Source: Solanum dulcamara (Eukaryota; Streptophyta; Magnoliopsida; Solanales; Solanaceae). From it: a stretch of DNA of 64,000 bases. Both the position numbers and the translations under genes were made by a program. The notes below the pieces were generated by a model. The model was not told the DNA's origin and did no database searches. It worked only from the letters and a program-made list of their open reading frames with translations. Where the stretch lies: assembly GCF_947179165.1 (NCBI RefSeq), contig NC_077242.1, positions 38,077,097-38,141,096 on the forward strand, read 5' to 3'. Shown in pieces: positions 31,920-45,261 of this stretch; the stretch's first letter is position 1, and each line of letters begins with the position of its first letter.

Positions 31920-34365
31920 TGTAATGACCTTGAAGGTCATTTTTGATATTTTTGATAAAATTATCATTTCACCCCTCCCGTTACTTTTCCTGAGTCACTT
32001 GTGGTTGGGTCTGAAAGTCAGTTTTTGAAAATCTTGTGAAAAGTTCAGGTTTTGCTAGAGAAATGGATTTTAAAGGCTTATGTTGCCAAATTTTGAGTTT
32101 TGGAGTCATTTGTAGTTTCGAGTCTCAAAATGGAATTCCATTGATTCCCTCAATTTTGAAACATGGAAATTGGTCTAGGAGAGTTGTCAGAATCAGATTT
32201 GGAGTTAAAACTGGAATTTAGGTCCAAAATTGAAATTGAGTTAAAGTTTAATCCAAGTTTGACTTTGGTCAACATTTGTGGTTCGGATGCTCGAAATGGG
32301 TTTTTGATGATTCCAATAGTTTTGGGAGGTGATTCTAACGCTAGAAATGACTTCGTTATAATTTTCAAAGGTCCCGAGGGTATTTTGGATATTTCAAGTG
32401 CCGAAACTAGTTTAGTTGCGACTTATTAGATTTTGGGTGAAAGAGGCATCGAATTCAAATTCTAGTTATTCCATTGAGTATGGAATATCGAATTTAGTAG
32501 GGTTGCATATATGGTTTGTGTATACGAAGTTCCAAATAAATCCCGAGGGTTAGATCAGAGGCTTGAGTTGTGACAGCTTATTTTGTTGTTGCTGCTGATT
32601 CAGGGTTCGCTTAAGCGGACCAGATACACTAAAGAAAACCTTCGCTTAAGAGAGACCCATCTCTTAAGCGAAGGGACTCACTTAGGTGGGGTTCGCAAAA
32701 GAGAACCTCTGCTAAAGCGAAGGTCCAGGCGCTTAAGCGACAACTAAGAAGGTTTAGGCAGGGTTTAAGGTATTTTTACCATTTTTAACATTTCCAAGCT
32801 AGGTTTAGGCAATTTCTTGGAGGTTTTTCATGACAAAACTATTGGGTAATATATTTCTAACACTTTTCCTTAATTTTCATTGAATAATTTTGTATTTTAA
32901 CTTCAAATTGGAGATTTTGGGTTTTCTTGAACATGAACTTTTGAAAGAGAAATGGAGATTTTGAACTTGTTTTAACCTTAATTTTGAAATGGTTTTCACC
33001 ATTAGATTCCTTACTACTTGGAGAATTTTTTTATCTAAAAATAATCAGATTCTGAGTTCGATTTTTGATATGAGATTTTTGACAATTTTACCTTTTTCAC
33101 CCAAATTACTTAATTTTGGTGTCAATAGTTTTGAAATGTGATTGTGAGTCTATATTTGATTAGATTGTAGTTATTTGGAGTATCATCGGAGGGCAAAAGC
33201 TTTGAGTTCGAATTGTTCATGACTTTTTGCTAAGGCAAGTGGATTTTAACCTTGGTTAAGTATGTTGAACCTTGTATTTTTCATATGTGAAGGAACTAGG
33301 GTGTGTTGGGTCATTAGATTGAATTGAATTATATTAGTTGAAGTGTGATATTGGAATTCAAATAAGGGTAATTGTCTAGGTGTTGTAAATTACGAGGCAT
33401 TGATCTATTGTGTGATTCTAGAATATAGACATCTTATGTGAATATTTATCCTGTTTCACTCATTACTTGTGCATATGTTATATCTTTGATGGCTGAGAAA
33501 TGATATGAATGAGGTACTGTATATTGGTACTGGGGTTTCTACCAATTAAGGTTATTTGTCGAGGTTTCTTCTGGCAACTAAGGTCTCTTCCGGTAGATAT
33601 TATGGTTAAGGTCTCTTCCGATAGATATTGGACGAGGTATTTTCTGGTGGATACATTATCTTTCTGAGGCCCATGGGTTCCGATCTGAGGTGATCAGTAG
33701 ATGTGTATCATAGGACAGACATCCATCACGATATTTGATATTGCATTTGCATCTATTTCATCATGTAATTGATAGTGATTTGAGATCTTCTATGTTTGCT
33801 TGAGTGTAGCGGTGAGAACGTATTTGTACTTTCTATTTATCGATTGTCTAGTATTTTGGTATAATTGTAATATAATTTATATAGAATGGGTTGTCTGAGT
33901 GCAGGCGTGTAGTTGTGGAGATTGTGGTTGAGATATCAGGAGTACCTGTGTTCTGTATTGCTTTACTTAGGGTTTAGTCTCTAATTTTGCTGAGTACCAT
34001 GTTGTTGGTGCTCACCCATTACTTCTACATTTATGTAGGATCTGAGCCTGGCACCTCCTTCCCTTAGTACTCCTTTGATCAGCCGAGCTTCCTGATGCGT
34101 GAGAGATAACAACTTGTCTTCTTCGGCTTGAGGACTGAGAAATATAAACTTAAATCTTTTTCATCTCTATTGAAATAGTGGCTTATACATGTGACACCAA
34201 ATCTTGGGTGCTTAGAATCTATTTTTTCACTTATCTTTATCTATATCATATTGGACTTTACATTTCCGCTTTCATTTTTGCTTATTTTAAATTGTTCAGA
34301 CTCTTAGGCCAACTCTCCTTGGTGGGTTAGGCGAGTGCCATCATACCCGAATCTGTATCGTGACA
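31920..34365 (+). repeat. 5' LTR of the outer gypsy element (2446 bp)
   Basis: Begins TGTAATGACCTTG and ends ATCTGTATCGTGACA, with the primer-binding site 3 bases later. It contains a repeated-word block (32605-32750), an array of about 26-base units with 'aaggtctcttccgatagata' (33540-33660), and an end region 'ttgttcagactcttagg'. Homologous to the minus-strand solo LTR at 20964-26831. The open frames at 32036-32429 lie in U3 and are not genes. Confidence 0.95.
32605..32750 (+). repeat. Repeated-word block in LTR U3 (word 'cgcttaagcgaa')
   Basis: 'gttcgcttaagcggacc', 'ccttcgcttaagagagacc', 'catctcttaagcgaaggg', 'actcacttaggtggggttcg', 'gctaaagcgaaggtcc', 'gcgcttaagcgacaac': the near-palindrome cgcttaagcg recurs about six times in 145 bases. 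The 3' LTR has the equivalent block at 51015-51175. Confidence 0.7.
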
Positions 34366-34368
34366 AAT

Positions 34369-34380
34369 TGGTATCAGAGC
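34369..34380 (+). other. Primer-binding site (initiator tRNA-Met)
   Basis: tggtatcagagc, three bases after the 5' LTR end, is the exact plant consensus complementary to the 3' end of initiator tRNA-Met. Confidence 0.95.
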
Positions 34381-34568
34381 CCAGGTTTATAGGTCTCACA
34401 TGTGTACAAGCCCAGTCTAGTAAAGCCTTAAGGATTGGTGCGGAGACGTACATTACATATCTTCGAGGGGCTATGAATACTGTTAGGAAATTCTCTTTTT
34501 ACTTATTTTAATTTTGTCGTGCATGGGTTCTTGTATAAGTGCTAAGTTATTGCGTGTTCTTTTGGTAA

Positions 34569-37270
34569 ATGGCTAGGACTCAAGCATCAGTTTCTACTGG
34601 ATAAGGGGATCCAGCCTTCGAGATTGCTACTGCGACTTTAGTTTGGGGTAAATGTAAAGGCAGAGCCAAAGGTCGAGGTAGGGGTCGGGGCCAAGGAGCG
34701 GCACCAGCCAGGGATCATGAGAGGGGCATTTTCCCTGAGTAGGTGCCAGAGGCCAAAGAAAAGTAGTTTCCTCCTGAGTATACGGCAACACCATTAATAC
34801 ATGACACCTTATTAAGGGTTTTGGGCGTGCTTGAGACTATGGCACAAATTGGCAGTGCCGTGGGCACACCCAATACATCATAGACCCGAGTGAGGCTCTA
34901 AGTTCCAGGCCAGCAGTAGGCTCTTAAGGTTCAGGAACAGGCGGGACAGCCACTAGTAGTCCCTATAGATGAGGTTCCTCCAGGACTAGCAGTTGAGGTT
35001 CAGGACACACCAGTAATTGCATTGATGAAAGATGAGAAGCGTCATTATGAAAAGTTTAGGAAGATGGAACCACCTCAATTCCAAGGTGGAAAGACTGAGG
35101 ATGCATATGAGTTCTTGACCACTTACAGGGAGTTGCTTGAGAAGTTGGGTTGGCTGAGTCCCATGGTGTTCAATATATTACTCTCTAGCTTTATGGGCTA
35201 GCTAGAGAGTGGGGGAGGACATATTCTGGATTGTTGCCAGTTGGATCTCCTCTAGTGACTTGGGAGGCGTTCACTAGTGCTTTTTATGATCATTTCATCC
35301 CTTGGATTGTGAAAGAGGAGAGTTACCTCAGATTTAAGAGCCTGAGGCAGGATGGGGTATCCATTTCTGAGTATGAGGTTCGCTTTTGTCATCTAACCAA
35401 ACATGCCACCACTATCATCTCCAGTGAGACTAAGAGGGTTCACCATTTTGTGAGGGGTTTGACTTATTCTATCAGGCAATCAATATTTTGGGTATCTAGA
35501 GATGGAGCCTCCTTTCATTCAGTGGTTAGTATCGCCAAGAAGGCGGAGTTGATGGAGAAGGAGAAGTTTAGGGACCCCAAGAACGCCTGTGCTTCTGGTA
35601 TGTTTTCAGGTACCTCAGCTGAAGGTAGAGGTTCTTATAAAGGAGTTGGTTCCTTTTAGCGTAAAGGACCGATTCATACCTCTATGCCAGTATCTGAGAG
35701 GGGATAAGTTTATCATGGTTCATACAGTTTGGGTTAGAGTTCATTCGGGTCACAGCAGAGGCCTGTGGGCTAGGGCGGTTATAGTATCCCTCTTATTTCT
35801 TCGTATCATCTATTTGTTCCAAGATCATATTTTGGGTGTAGATCCCCAAACCATATGGTTCGATAGTTCCCCATGCAGACTCATTCAGGTCCACACTATA
35901 CTTACACAGCAGCACCAGTCAGGGATCCGACGCCACCAGCTAGAGGTTCAGCCCCACTAACCTGGGGTCATGATAGAGGTCAGATCGATAGAGGTGGTCG
36001 TACTGGAGGTAAGGGAGCGAATGATGCCTTAGTATAGCAGGGTGGTAGAGGATTTTCCTTGACAGGTGACAGACGGAGAGCTCATTGCTATGCTTTTTCA
36101 GGTAGACCCGAGGTTGAGGCCTCTAATGTAGTCATCACAAGTATTGTTCCATTTTTTCATTGCCCTACATCTATGTTATTTGATCCTGGCTCCAATTATT
36201 CATATGTGTCATCATATTTCTCTTTTGGTTGTGACTTGCTATATGATTGTATACTCGTGCTCGTGTATGTTTTTACCCCAGTAGAAGAGTCCTTAGTAGT
36301 GGATCGGGTGTACCGATCTTATCTTATATCTTTGGCAAGTTATGAGACATGGGTGGATATGATTTTCCTTGATATGGTAGAGTTCGATATCATTTTAGAT
36401 ATGTATTGTTATCTCTGTATCGTACCATTCTTGATTGTTATGCCAAGACGGTAATATTAGTTATGCTTGATAAGCCATGGAAAGAGTGGAAGGGTTCGAG
36501 TGGTTCATAACCTAGAAAGGTTATTTCCTGTATTTAGGCCCAGCGATTGATCAATAAGGGTTGTTTGGTGTATTTGACATTTATTCATGACATTGATGTT
36601 GATTCGCCTTCTATGGAGTCTATTCATGTGGTTTGAGAGTTTATGGATGTATTTCCTACCAATCTTCCAGGGGTTCCACCTAACAAGGATATTGTCTTCA
36701 CTACTGACCTCAAGCCGGGCACCAAGCCCATTCTATTTCTCCTTATTACACGGCTCCAGCTGAGTCGAAAGAGCTAAATGAGCAGCTTTAGGATTTTTTT
36801 GAGTAAGGGTTTATTCTCCCTAGTGTTTCACCTTAGGGTGCCCCAGTGTTATTTGTGAAGAAGAAGGACAGGTCTATGAGGATGTGTATCGACTATATAT
36901 AGTTAAATAAGGTGACTATCAAGAACAAGTACCCTCTTTCCCGTATTGATAATTTATTTGAACAGCTCCAAGGAGCAAACTTATTATCTAACATCGATTT
37001 GAGATCCAAGTACCATCATTTGAGTATTCGACCTTCAGATATTCCTAAGACGGCCTTCCGAACCAGATATGGCTACTATTAGTTTCTTGTTATGTCTTTC
37101 GGGCTGACTAACACCCCAGTAGCATTTATGGAGTTTATGAATGGGTTGTTCGTCCATATCTGGATTTATTTGTGACTATCTTCATTGATATTATCTTAGT
37201 TTACTCCAAGACTGAGGTAGATCATGTGCAATACTTAAGGATTTTGCTCCAGAGGCTTAGAGATGAGAAG
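34569..37270 (+). pseudogene. Outer gypsy element: gag, protease and first half of reverse transcriptase
   Basis: An ATG at 34569 opens a short gag start (MARTQASVSTG, then a stop). Gag capsid-like sequence at 35040-35660 is best preserved (ITWEAFTSAFYDHFIP-type region, LRQDGVSISEYEVRF). Protease follows at about 36170-36420 (LFDPGSNYSYVSS, then DMVEFDIILDMYCYL; the active-site triad has Pro instead of Ser/Thr). Reverse transcriptase begins near 36640 (VFPTNLPGVPPNKDI), with [24 protein letters not shown], and FIDIILVYS where FIDDILVYS is usual, so a catalytic Asp is missing. It stops at 37270 in the middle of the '..[14 protein letters not shown]..' stretch because the inner element is inserted there. 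Many stops and shifts; inactive. Confidence 0.9.
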
Positions 37271-37590
37271 TGTTATGCCCCGTACTTTTGTACTGTGAAA
37301 CACTTCTTAAACTTCTTAAAAGATGCCCTGTGACCCACTTTAACTCCAAGAAAGGGAGAATGTGATGCCCCATAAGAGGGAAGATTAGAAATAGGTCTAG
37401 AGGGACTTGGAAGGAGTTGGGGGGCCAAATAATGAGTCGTGGTATGCAATCTACTTGTGTAAGTTATAAACTTGGATGTGCTACATACTTAAATTACTTG
37501 AGTACACGTTGAGCTTAAATAGTAAGGAATACATAAGCTCTTAAAGTGAGATAAGGTTACGAACCCACAGAAGAGGCAAAAAGAGGCGTA

Positions 37591-37690
37591 GCACCTACTT
37601 GGAAGCAAGCAGGTGATGCACCTACTTGGACTAAGTAGGTGATGCACCTATTTGGACCAAGTAGGTGACACACCTACTTGGGGTGGGTCC
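37591..37690 (+). repeat. Palindromic tandem expansion present only in the 5' LTR
   Basis: Units of about 26 bases, 'aagtaggtgatgcaccta' with 'cttgg(a)ac' between them, repeat about four times; each unit is itself close to an inverted repeat (aagtaggtg / cacctactt). The 3' LTR has only one degraded unit at the matching place (45598-45640), although the LTRs were identical at insertion. Confidence 0.85.
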
Positions 37691-39187
37691 CACATAGACA
37701 CATGGCAGCCTAGGAGAGGTTGCATGGTTGAGGTGGACTAATGAGGGCTTGACACATATCACCCTTAGGGGATGACATGTGTCACCTCCTAAGGAATAAC
37801 ATGTATATGTCATTTGAAGACTTCTTCATTTAACTTCAGATTTTAACTTAGAAAATAAGAGAGAGTTGAGAGAAACCTAAGGGAAAGAGAAGAGGGAGCT
37901 ACGGGTTGAGCAAAACATAAGGGTAAGTCCCGATTTCATTCCATGAATTAATTATTTAAGGTATCCTACGGTGATATAGCGGTGTAATAATATAAATTAT
38001 TGGTTTGGGGAAGCAAGAAACGGTAACAAACAGTCCGCTAATTTTTAGTCGCATTAAGGAACTTCTGAGGCTAGTTTTTGCAAATTTTGAACAAGGTAAG
38101 TTCTTCCCTTTAAAGGTGGAGTTAATCATGTTGATATGGGATGTATTACAGGTGTTAAATGAAGTTGAAAGTAGGAAAAATGTATAAGTATGCTTGGCGT
38201 TAGAAACAAACTAAATTGAAGTCGTTCTAGCCGAATTAAAGTTGTTAAGGTTGTATAGTGGTGTTGTGATAGTGGCGTTGTCTTTGGAGATGGTTTTATG
38301 GCGTGTGGCAGGGATGGAACGTGGGTAAATAGGAGTGGGTGCTGCTGGTTGAATCCACCTAACCCTCCGTTCCGCGTGGTTAAAGATTTTACGAATTAAC
38401 GATTGAAAATCCTAATTTGGTATCGTAGTTTTAAGCGAGTTGTTTGGAGTTTGTGCTGCGTAATGTTGAAGTGGTTTACTTATATATGAGTTGCTGAATG
38501 TTGTTGTTGGTTGGTTGTATTAACTGAGTATGTAGTTGGAAGTTTGGATAGGGCAAGTTATAGGGAAAATACTGTCGATTTCCGTTCACTTCTTAACCAA
38601 GTAATAAACTACTTGAGAAATGCCTAAGGAAATGATTCCTATGGATACTTGGTTATAGTTTGAGAAGCTGAAAGGTTGAAGGTTATTAATGTTAGTATTA
38701 CCTTCATGTTAAATAGGTTCAGGAGGCAACGTGGCAAGAGTGGTTACGATTACTCGATAAAAGGTATGTAAAGCTTATCTCTTCCTTTTTTTTGGCATGT
38801 CTTCAAGTTAAGTTATGTATGATATGAGCTTGGAGGTTATCCCATTCCTAAGTTCTATATATAACTCATGACTCATACTAATCGTGAATGTTAAAGGCCC
38901 TATAAGTGTAAAAGTCTCTAATTACGTAAACTATATGGCATCGTCTTGACACATGTTTCTGATGCCTGAGACTTCACTCGATATGATTTTTACTGACCGT
39001 CAGAGGGTACTTAAAATGACTACTACCCTAATCTTCAAGTGATGGTTCGCTTGATTACTCGGTTTGGACTCGGATGGTAATTTAGTTACATATGATTACG
39101 CACTACCTTGCTCAAGCATACTGTAATACATCTTGCACCAAATCCCAGGCCCACTATAATATATGTATATACGATCATATGATATGT

Positions 39188-39380
39188 GGATCGGGTCGTC
39201 GTTCCTCGGCACTATTATTTAATATTTATGTATACGGATCGGGCCGTCGTTCCTCGGCACTAATATATGAGATAAGGGTTAGGCCATCATTCCTCGGCAT
39301 TATCATATGATATGTGGATCGGGCCATCATTCCTCGGCGTGTATTTGTTATATACATGGATCAGGTTGTACGTCCCACAA
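39188..39380 (+). repeat. Five-copy tandem array in the LTR, 40-48 bp unit
   Basis: Units start at about 39188, 39236, 39278, 39316 and 39358, each with 'ggatcgggccgtcgttcctc' or a close variant followed by 'ggcactaatatatga'. The same array is in the 3' LTR at about 47130-47330. Confidence 0.85.
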
Positions 39381-40089
39381 CGCTAATAATACACAAGTGC
39401 TCATGATGACAGTGATGATAGTATGTATGTCTTTATTTTATAGATGCAAGTACGGTGAATGGCTAAATGTTATACTTGCCCCTTGAATCCATGTTTTAAC
39501 TGTAACTTCTTTATAATATTGTATGCTTATATACTCAGTACATATGTCGTACTCACCCCCTTTTTTTAGGGGGCTGCGTTTCACATCCGCAGGTGCAGAC
39601 ACTGGTTTTGGGAGTCCGCCAGCTTAGGATTCCACTCAGCCAATTTCGAAGAAGCTCTATTATATCGGAGCCTAGTTTTTGGTACTGACCCTTGGTCTAT
39701 ATATTTACTTTCGTTTATTCAAAAGTACGGTGGGGGCCTTTTCTCGCCATATGTTATCGTCAATACTCTTAGAGGTCTATAGACATAGGAGTGGGTTGTG
39801 TATATATGTATGCTTAATCATGTTTGTATGAGGTATGTTTGGGATGTTCCCTTTGTCGTAGCAGCCTTATCGGCTCGCATGTATGTATATAATATGACAA
39901 CCCTACATGTTATGATAGCCTCGTCGGCTTATGTGTTATGCTGCCTGAATAATAAGTTTTAGCCTCTCAAGAGACGGGTTGGGCTAATACGTGATCATAC
40001 AACAGGCTTACTTACAATTTACAGGTGTATACGCGAGTGTCCAGCTTGGGCACCCGGTCACGGCCCACAGGGTTGAGTTATGACAAAAG

Positions 40090-40101
40090 TGGTATTAGAG
40101 C
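40090..40101 (+). other. Primer-binding site of the inner element
   Basis: tggtattagagc, four bases after the LTR end, differs by one base from the initiator tRNA-Met consensus (tggtatcagagc); the change is C to T. Confidence 0.9.
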
Positions 40102-40280
40102 AGTTCGTCCTTGGAGTGTCTATAGACCGTGTCTAGTAGAGTATTGTTTATCGGTGTGTTGTGCACCACACCCATACACAGGAGGCTATAGGGAATTTAG
40201 GATGTTGTCTTTCCTTCTTATCTTACATCATGCGATAAAGCTGCAATATTAAGATAATTTCTCCCTAACGGTTCATCATG

Positions 40281-43200
40281 TTTATAGCAATGCCTCCAAG
40301 AAAAGTGACCACTTCCCAGAAGGGCAATTCAATAGCAGGAGATCCTAGTCAGACCTCGAGAGTTACTAGGGATCATGCCCAGTCTATACCAAGGATTGCG
40401 CTGTAATCGGCGAGCTCTACGCCGCCACCTCTAGAGGAGACTAGAAAAGCAGCAGCTGCAGATCCTGAAGCTTCAATGCCTGAGCCTCCAGCTCTACAGC
40501 CAGGGCCAAAAGATAGGGCCATAAGGGATGCAGTACAACTACTAACTAGGATACTGGTAGGGTAGGCTCAAAGGCATGGGTTAGGAGCGGATGATGTTGA
40601 TAGATATAATAGTTTGAGGGTTCATGACTTCTTGACTTGTAACCCTCTAGAGTTCTATGGGTCGAGGCCTATAGATGACCCGCAGGAGTTTATTCGACAG
40701 ATGCAGCACACATTGAGAGTAATTAGGGCTTCTGAGGCTGAGTCTGTTGAGTTGGCTTCATATCGATTGTGTGACATAGCCGTTAACTGGTATAAGTCCT
40801 GGGAATTATTGAGGGACAAAGGTGCTCCTCCAGCAGTCTAGGATGAGTTCGTGGAAGCCTTCTTTGGCCATTTTCTATCTACGGAAATAAAATGAGCTAG
40901 AGTTGATAAATTCTTGCAGCTGAGGCAGAATGGTAGGAGCGTTAAAGACTATAGCCTTGAGTTTGACTTGTTGGAGAGACATGCGCCTACTATTGTGGCC
41001 AGTATGGTTGATAGGGTACATCGTTATATGATGGGACTAGATCGTCACTTGGTTGATAGCTATATGGCCATGGTTTCTCAGCCAGGCATGGATATTGCTC
41101 AGGTATAAGTGTATGCACAAGGAGTAGAGGATCCGCATAGAGGATATCAACCCAAGAGAGATTTGACAAAGGCCAACATAAGAGGACTAAATCAGCTAGT
41201 TATTATGGCAGTTTTCGAGGCGGGCAGCCTCAACAGAGGTAGGTACCCTTCCCAGCCAGCCTAGAGTGCACCCTCATAATTCACAGATAGGAGGTTTGAT
41301 AGCACAGGGTATTCAGGAGCGGGTCAGAGCTTCAGGGTTTCAAGCTCACAGATAAATAGAGATTTGCGTCAGTCGAGGCCACCTTTGCCTCGGTGCTCTC
41401 ATTGTGGTAGGTCTTATTTCGTGGAATATCATGTTATTCTGGGTGCTTGTTTCACGTGTGGCCGTCAAGGCCATTTTATAAGAGATTGCCCATTTAAGGG
41501 TAACTGAGGTGGTGCAGCCCAGCCTACTGGGTCAGTTGCTGGCTCTTCATCTTCGGTGGCTCTACACCCTATGGGGCAGGGTATTTAGGTACCAGCAGGC
41601 CGTGGTAGAGGCCGTGGTGGAGCTTCCAGTTTTAGCGGCCCTACAAATTGCATTTATGCCTTGGCTAGTAGACAGGACCAGGAGGCGTCGTCAGATGTGG
41701 TTACAGGTATATTATCAATCTATTCCCGGGATGTATATGTATTAATAGACCTAGGTTCTACTTTATAATACATATCTTCTTTTGTTGTGAGTCAAGTCAG
41801 AATAAAACCTGAGTCAATAGATCCGTTCGAGGTGGCTACCCCGATAAGAGACTCTATTATAGTAAAGCAAGTATATAAAAATTGCTCAGTGGGTGTAGGT
41901 AGTCGTCATACCTTGGCTGATTTACTAGAGTTAGATATGGTAGAGTTTGATGTTATTATGGGTATGGATTGGTTAGCTTCTTGTATGCCAACATTGATTG
42001 TAAAAATAAAGTAGTTCGGTTCCAGCGCCCTGATGAGCCAACTATCGAATGGTTAGGGAATACGGCATCGCCAAAGGGTAAGTTTATTTCATACCTCAAG
42101 GCAAGGAAAATGGTTCAAAAGGGGTATATTTATCATTTGGTGCGGGTGCATAACCTGGAAGAAGAGGTACCGGCTTTTTAGTAGTACCAGTGGTCAATGA
42201 GTATCTAGATGTATTCGCAGATGAACTCCCCAGTCTCCCTCCTAAATGGGAGATCGAGTTCACTGTAGATGTGTTACCAGATACTCAGCCTATATCTATC
42301 CCTCCTTACAGAATGGCGCCTGCAAAATTAAAGGAATTAAAAGAGCAGTTGAGGGACTTATTAGAAAAAGGCTTCATTAGGCCCAGTACATCACCTTGGG
42401 GAGCATCAATACTGTTTGTGAAAACGAAGGATGGGTCGCTGCGAATGTGTGTTGACTATAGACAGCTGAATAAGGAAATAATAAAGAACAGATACCCTCT
42501 CCCTAGGATTGACGATTTATTTAACCAGTTGCAGGGTGCTAAGTATTTATCAAAAATAGACCTGCGGTCAGGCTACCATCAGGTACGGGTAAGAGAAGTA
42601 GATATTCCAAAGACTGCATTTAGAACCCGATACAGGCATTATGAGTTTAGGATAATTTTATTTGGACTGACCAACGCCCCAGCGGTGTTTATGGACTTGA
42701 TGAACCGGGTGTTCAAGCCATTTCTAGACTTGTTTGTGATCATGTTTATTGATGACATCCTGGTCTATTCACGATCAGAAGAAGAACATATGGATTATTT
42801 GTGGACGATACTTAGGGTGCTTCAACACCATAAATTGTATGCAAAATTCTCTAAGTGTGAATTCTGGTTGACCTCGGTATCATTCTTGAGGCATGTTATT
42901 GGGGTGAATAGCATTCGGGTTGATAAGCAGAAATTGAGGCTCTAAGGGCATGACCTAGACCGATGTCTCCCATAAAAGTACGTAGTTTTCTGGGTTTGCA
43001 GGATATTATAGGAGGTTCGTGGAAAACTTTGCTTTGATTTCCACACCTTTAACTAGGCTAACTCAGAAAGAGGCCAAGTTCTAGTGGACCGATATATGTG
43101 AACGGATCTTTCGGTTATTGAAGGACAAGTTGACTATGACCCTAGTCCTAACTCTTTCTGAAGGACCATATGGCTATGTTATTTATTGTGATGCCTCCGG

Positions 43201-45129
43201 TAGTAAGCGAGGTTGTGTGCTAATGCAGCATGGTAGAGTCATAGCCTATGCCTCCCGACAGCTTAGGAAACACGAGAAGAACTATCTAACCCATGACTTG
43301 GAGCTAGCAACAGTAATTCATGCATTGAAAATATGGAGGTACTACTTATATGGCGTAAATGTTGATATTTATACAGATCATAAGAGCCTCCAATATATTT
43401 TCAAGTACTCCAATACATTTTCAAGTAGAAAGAACTGAATTTACGACAAAGGAGGTGGCTAGAATTGCTGAAAGATTATAATATCGATATTCTATGCCAC
43501 CTAGGGAAAGCAAATATGGTGGCTGATGCACTTAGCCATAAATCAATGAGTAGTTTGGCAAATGTACAATTAGAGCGAAAAGAGATAGTCCGCGAAAATT
43601 GTCAATTAGCTAGCCTTGGAGTCCGGTTGGCCGCATTGGAGGATGGTGGAGTTTCTCTTCGAAGAGTTGCTGAATCCTCTATAATGGAGGAGGTAAAGCA
43701 CTGCCAGTACAAGGACCCTGTCCTGGTATAGTATAAAGACGCAGCTCTTCACAAAGAAAAGACTCCATTCGAGATCACGTCCGGCGGGGGTACTAAGATG
43801 TAGAGGCCAAATCTGTACCTGAAATTGTGGGGCTACAGCAGCAGGTGATGGGGGAGACACACCATTCCCACTACTCTATTCATCTAGGGTTAACCAAAAT
43901 GTATCATGACCTCAAATGTCTGTATTGGTGGGATGGCATGAAAAAGGATATCGCCGAATTTATGGCCTAGTGCCCAAATTATCAACAGGTTAAGATTGAA
44001 TATCAGAAGCTTAGAAGGCTGTTATAGGAGATGGAAATCTCAACTTAGAAATAGGAAGTAATTAATATAGATTTCATTACAGGCTTACCTCGCTCTGCGG
44101 AAATATGATTCCATATGGGTTATTGTGGATAGACTGATGAAATCAGCTCACTTCCTCCCAATTAGGACTACATACTCAGCTGAGGATTATGCTATGTTAT
44201 ACCTCAAAGAGGTGGTAAAACTTCATGGGGTCCCCACATCGATTATATCAGACAAGAGAGCTCAATTCACTGCTAACTTCTGGAGATCATTTCGAGAGGG
44301 ATTGGGGATGTAGGTAAATCTTAGTACAGCATTCCACCCTCAGATGGATGGGCAGGCTGAATGTACCATTCAAACATTAGAAGACATGTTTCGAGCTTGT
44401 ATTATTGACTTTAGAGGCAGCTGGGATGATCATCTACCGCTTATCAAGTTTGCCTATAATAATAGCTATCATTTTAGCATTCAAATGGCATCGTACGAAG
44501 CTTTGTATGGCAGGAAGTGTAGGTTACTGATTGGCTGGTTTGATATTGGCGAGACACGAATAATAGGTCCAAATATGGTTCAGTAAGTGGTGGATAAAGT
44601 GAAGCTTATTCGGGAAATATTGTTAACAGCTCAAAGTCGATAAAAGGAATATGCAGATAATCGACGTCGACCTTTAGAGTTTCAGGTGGATGATTAGGTG
44701 TTCTTGAAGGTGTCACCCATGAAGGGAGTGTTGAGGTTCGGCAAGAAGGGGAAGCTTAGCCCAAGATACATTGGTCCTTATCGGATCATCCAAAGAATAG
44801 ACAAGGTTGCCTATGAGTTGGACCTACTGTCGGATCTGAAAGTGGTACACCCGGTCTTTCACGTATCGATGCTTCGCAAATATGCCGGTGATCCTTCCAT
44901 AATATTCCCTATGGATGATATCCAGGTGACTGAGGAACTCTCGTATGAGGAACGCCCTATAGCCGTACTGGATCACCAAGTTAGGCGATTGCGCACCAAA
45001 GATGTGGCCTCCATCAAGGTGTTGTGGAAAAATAAAAATAGAGAAGAGATGACTCGAGAAGCTGAGGAGGAGATGAAGAATAAATATCCGTACTTTTTCC
45101 CGATGCCTACAGGTAATCTCAACCCCTGA
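40281..45129 (+). pseudogene. Inner element gag-pol polyprotein, interrupted by stops
   Basis: Near-collinear coding region. Gag starts around the ATG at 40281 or 40290 (MPPRKVTT), with FLTCNPLEFYGSRPIDDPQE (40620 onward) and a zinc knuckle CFTCGRQGHFIRDC (about 41450-41495). Protease near 41740-41990 (active-site region broken by stops), then DLLELDMVEFDVIMGMDWL. Reverse transcriptase 42190-42945 with [20 protein letters not shown] and FIDDILVYS intact. RNase H 43118-43438 ([25 protein letters not shown]). Integrase zinc finger about 43860-44000, core 44060-44400 ([26 protein letters not shown]). Chromodomain-bearing C-terminus 44698-45129 ([36 protein letters not shown]). At least ten stops or shifts, for example ending the RT frame at 42943. 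Inactive. Confidence 0.93.
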
Positions 45130-45247
45130 AACTATTACATTGATTTCTTAGAAAAACATCATTTATGGTTGCAGTAAATAAAAGTTCTCTATAATCTGTC
45201 TAAGACCTTGAAGAGGGTTTTGCTTAACATTTGAGGACGAATGTGCT

Positions 45248-45260
45248 AAAGGGGGGAAGG
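45248..45260 (+). other. Polypurine tract of the inner element
   Basis: aaaggggggaagg, one base before the start of the 3' LTR, is the plus-strand primer. Confidence 0.9.
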
Positions 45261-45261
45261 A

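Larger units (their letters stand above)
37271..40085 (+). repeat. 5' LTR of the inner element (2815 bp)
   Basis: Begins TGTTATGCCCCGTACTTTTG and ends GGTTGAGTTATGACA. Distinctive parts are a palindromic 26-base tandem expansion near 37590-37690, decayed G-box phrases at 37695-37805, an array of 40-48 base units (39188-39380), and a C/T run before 'ggggctgcgtttcac' near 39560. Sister to the solo LTR at 3139-5958. Open frames within it (37631-37813, 38005-38187, 39092-39310, 40025-40252) carry no motifs. Confidence 0.95.

Noticed and set aside
32036..32429. Open frames of 60-88 codons on both strands, with a similar one at 26327-26611.
   Set aside because: Both are in the homologous U3 portion of LTRs. 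The recurrence follows from LTR homology, and the corresponding part of the LTR at 50308 is broken by stops, so no conserved protein.
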